From NCBI RefSeq assembly GCF_001956045.1, contig NZ_MRTH01000014.1:62001-126000 (forward strand): DNA of 64,000 nucleotides. The letters are read 5' to 3'. A program made the position numbers and the translations under genes. Source of the stretch: Paenibacillus sp. FSL H7-0331 (GTDB lineage Bacteria; Bacillota; Bacilli; Paenibacillales; NBRC-103111). The notes beneath the pieces were generated by a model that worked only from the letters and a program-made list of their open reading frames with translations, made no database searches and had not been told where the DNA came from. Within the stretch, counting starts at the first letter, position 1; each line of letters starts with the position of its first letter. Of this stretch, positions 62,743 to 64,000 are shown piece after piece.

Positions 62743-64000
62743 TTAGCCTATGAACAGCAAATCCTGAGTTAGCGTAAATATTTGTTCAATCCAGTTCAGT
62801 ACCCATTGCGGCACAGCCCCCATGACAATACTGGCTGCAACGCACAGCCACAGCGTAATACCGAGCGGCCATGTAATGAATACCTCACGTGATTCCATAT
62901 CACCACGCATGAACATTTGACGAATCAATCCGAAGTAATAGTAATAGGAGACGACACTCGTCCCGATCATCACCGCGGCCAGCCAATAATTGTGTGTTTG
63001 CAAGGTTCCAAGTAAAATGTACAGCTTTCCGAAAAATCCACCCGATATCGGCAGTCCCGCCAAACTAAGCACGAGAAACACAGTACCCACTGCCGTCGCT
63101 GGTGCCCGATAGTACAACCCTGCAAGACCACTCGTTGTCTCATCACCTGTAGAATGCTCGATAATCATCACGACAGCAAAGATTCCGATGTTCATAAAGA
63201 GGTAGGCAATCAAGTAAAAGGTGAACTCCGAAAAGTTGGAGAAATGGACATCAGAGAAGTAGATTGCCAGCGGTACCAACAGATAACCGGAATTGGCAAC
63301 GCCTGAATATGCCAGCAGTCGCTTCATATTCGTTTGACGAAGCGCTGTAAAATTACCCATGACCATCGCAAGCGCTGCAACCACCATTAACGATAGCAGC
63401 ACATCTCCATGAATCGGCAGTTGACTCAAAGGCCCTACTGCAAATACCACATACAAGATGCGGAAGGTGATGGCAAAGGCAGCAGCCTTCGACACGACAG
63501 CGAGAAAAGCTGTAACCGGCGTAGCCGCCCCTTGATACACATCAGGAGCCCACATATGAAAGGGTGCCGCGGCGATTTTGAATCCAAAGCCTGCCAGCAG
63601 CAGGAAAAATGAAACATAGATCAATGGCAGCAGATCTGCCGCATTTTGACCGATTGCATTGCGAATTTCCACAATATTGGTCGATCCGGACATCCCGTAT
63701 AAAAAAGACATTCCGTATAAAATAATAGCCGAGGAAATTCCGCCAAGTACCATATATTTAAAGGCACCTTCGTTGGCCCGTAGATCTTTTTTGCGCATCG
63801 CGACCAAGATGTAAGAGGTAATGCTCAGCAGTTCAAGGCCGACAAATAGGGTAATCAGATCCCCTGAGGAGGCCATGATCATACCACCTAATGTTGCCGG
63901 AAGCAGCAAATAGAAAAACTCGCCAATATGCGGGATTTCACGTTCTTTGATCAGGCCGATACTCATAAAGGTAACAAAGCCCGCTCCTGTAAGTAGGATC
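62743..64000 (-). CDS. nuoN: NADH-quinone oxidoreductase subunit N (partial, cut by window edge)
   Basis: A proton-pumping membrane subunit of complex I. About 418 C-terminal residues are visible; the reading frame runs on past 63966 to the edge (TGAGFVTFMSIGL). It has the antiporter-like helix series, the conserved VGLELLSITSYILVAMRKKD with Glu in a membrane helix, APFHMWAPDVYQGAATPVTA and KRLLAYSGVANSGYLL. nuoN is normally the last gene of the nuo operon, consistent with the terminator directly after. The N-terminus lies outside the window. Confidence 0.96.
   Translation of the reverse strand, partial: ILLTGAGFVTFMSIGLIKEREIPHIGEFFYLLLPATLGGMIMASSGDLITLFVGLELLSITSYILVAMRKKDLRANEGAFKYMVLGGISSAIILYGMSFLYGMSGSTNIVEIRNAIGQNAADLLPLIYVSFFLLLAGFGFKIAAAPFHMWAPDVYQGAATPVTAFLAVVSKAAAFAITFRILYVVFAVGPLSQLPIHGDVLLSLMVVAALAMVMGNFTALRQTNMKRLLAYSGVANSGYLLVPLAIYFSDVHFSNFSEFTFYLIAYLFMNIGIFAVVMIIEHSTGDETTSGLAGLYYRAPATAVGTVFLVLSLAGLPISGGFFGKLYILLGTLQTHNYWLAAVMIGTSVVSYYYYFGLIRQMFMRGDMESREVFITWPLGITLWLCVAASIVMGAVPQWVLNWIEQIFTLTQDLLFIG

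Noticed and set aside
1..64000. CRISPR arrays, tRNA or rRNA genes, insertion sequences, prophage
   Set aside because: None could be seen: no regularly spaced repeats, no transposase or integrase frame, no tRNA-like cloverleaf recognised.

Overview
The window reads as a chromosomal segment of a motile, spore-forming, S-layer-bearing Gram-positive bacterium, most likely Paenibacillus or a close relative. Evidence for this: sporulation genes (spoIIID, spoIIQ, spoIID, an alpha/beta SASP), a complex I subunit (nuoN) rather than only a type II dehydrogenase, SLH-domain proteins with csaB, stalk-domain exported proteins, and a gene order that follows the Bacillus subtilis degSU-comF-flgM-flgKL-hag-fliDST-hpf-secA and murA-spoIID-spoIIQ-spoIIID-mbl-flhOP-fabZ blocks. 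Every gene I could support lies on the minus strand, so transcription runs from high to low coordinates. Species is not decidable from the sequence alone.

Layout, left to right. 1-2.5 kb: secA (cut by the window edge), hibernation factor hpf and a cold-shock protein. 2.5-2.75 kb: a gene-free stretch with three adjacent DnaA-box-like sites and a palindrome. 2.76-5.5 kb: fliT, fliS, fliD, flaG behind a sigma-D-type promoter. 5.5-18 kb: an AT-richer glycan island with pseudaminic-acid genes (pseB, pseC, pseG, pseI, an SpsF-type cytidylyltransferase, a Pse-associated methylase), a Maf/DUF115 flagellin glycosyltransferase, and a cassette of PIG-L deacetylase, two near-duplicate methyltransferases, WbqC, a hexapeptide acyltransferase and a sugar-nucleotide epimerase. 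18-24 kb: two tandem, very large flagellins (939 and 946 aa). 24-29.4 kb: csrA, fliW, DUF6470, flgL, flgK, flgN, flgM, yvyF. 29.4-34.6 kb: comFC, comFA, a short glycosyltransferase-like gene, degU, degS. 34.7-43.6 kb: an exported NAGPA/stalk protein, metK, a SASP, an exported unknown and an S-layer protein with three SLH motifs. 44-51.4 kb: tagO-type, tagA-type, csaB, DUF5693, pgcA, fabZ (wall polymer operon). 51.5-59.8 kb: CDP-alcohol phosphatidyltransferase, EpuA-like, flhP, flhO, mbl, spoIIID, spoIIQ, spoIID, murA, DUF1146. 59.9-64 kb: an SLH-anchored subtilase and nuoN (cut by the edge).

How it works together. DegSU, FlgM/sigma-D and FliW/CsrA control when flagellin is made; the CsrA control element is visible in the first flagellin leader as a GGA-loop hairpin plus the Shine-Dalgarno. 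FliS, FliT and FlgN are the matching export chaperones. The glycan island probably makes a CMP-activated pseudaminic acid derivative that Maf attaches to flagellin; no PseH-type GNAT acetyltransferase is present, and the deacetylase/acyltransferase/methyltransferase cassette suggests an altered N-acyl group. The tagO/tagA/csaB operon probably builds the pyruvylated wall polymer to which SLH proteins in the same window (S-layer protein, subtilase) would bind.

Most worth checking: the DnaA-box cluster, the PseH-less glycan cassette, the hairpin across the DUF6470 stop codon in front of fliW-csrA, the terminator-like hairpin just after the metK promoter, tandem in-frame starts of the S-layer gene, and a terminator-like plus-strand hairpin with no plus-strand gene.
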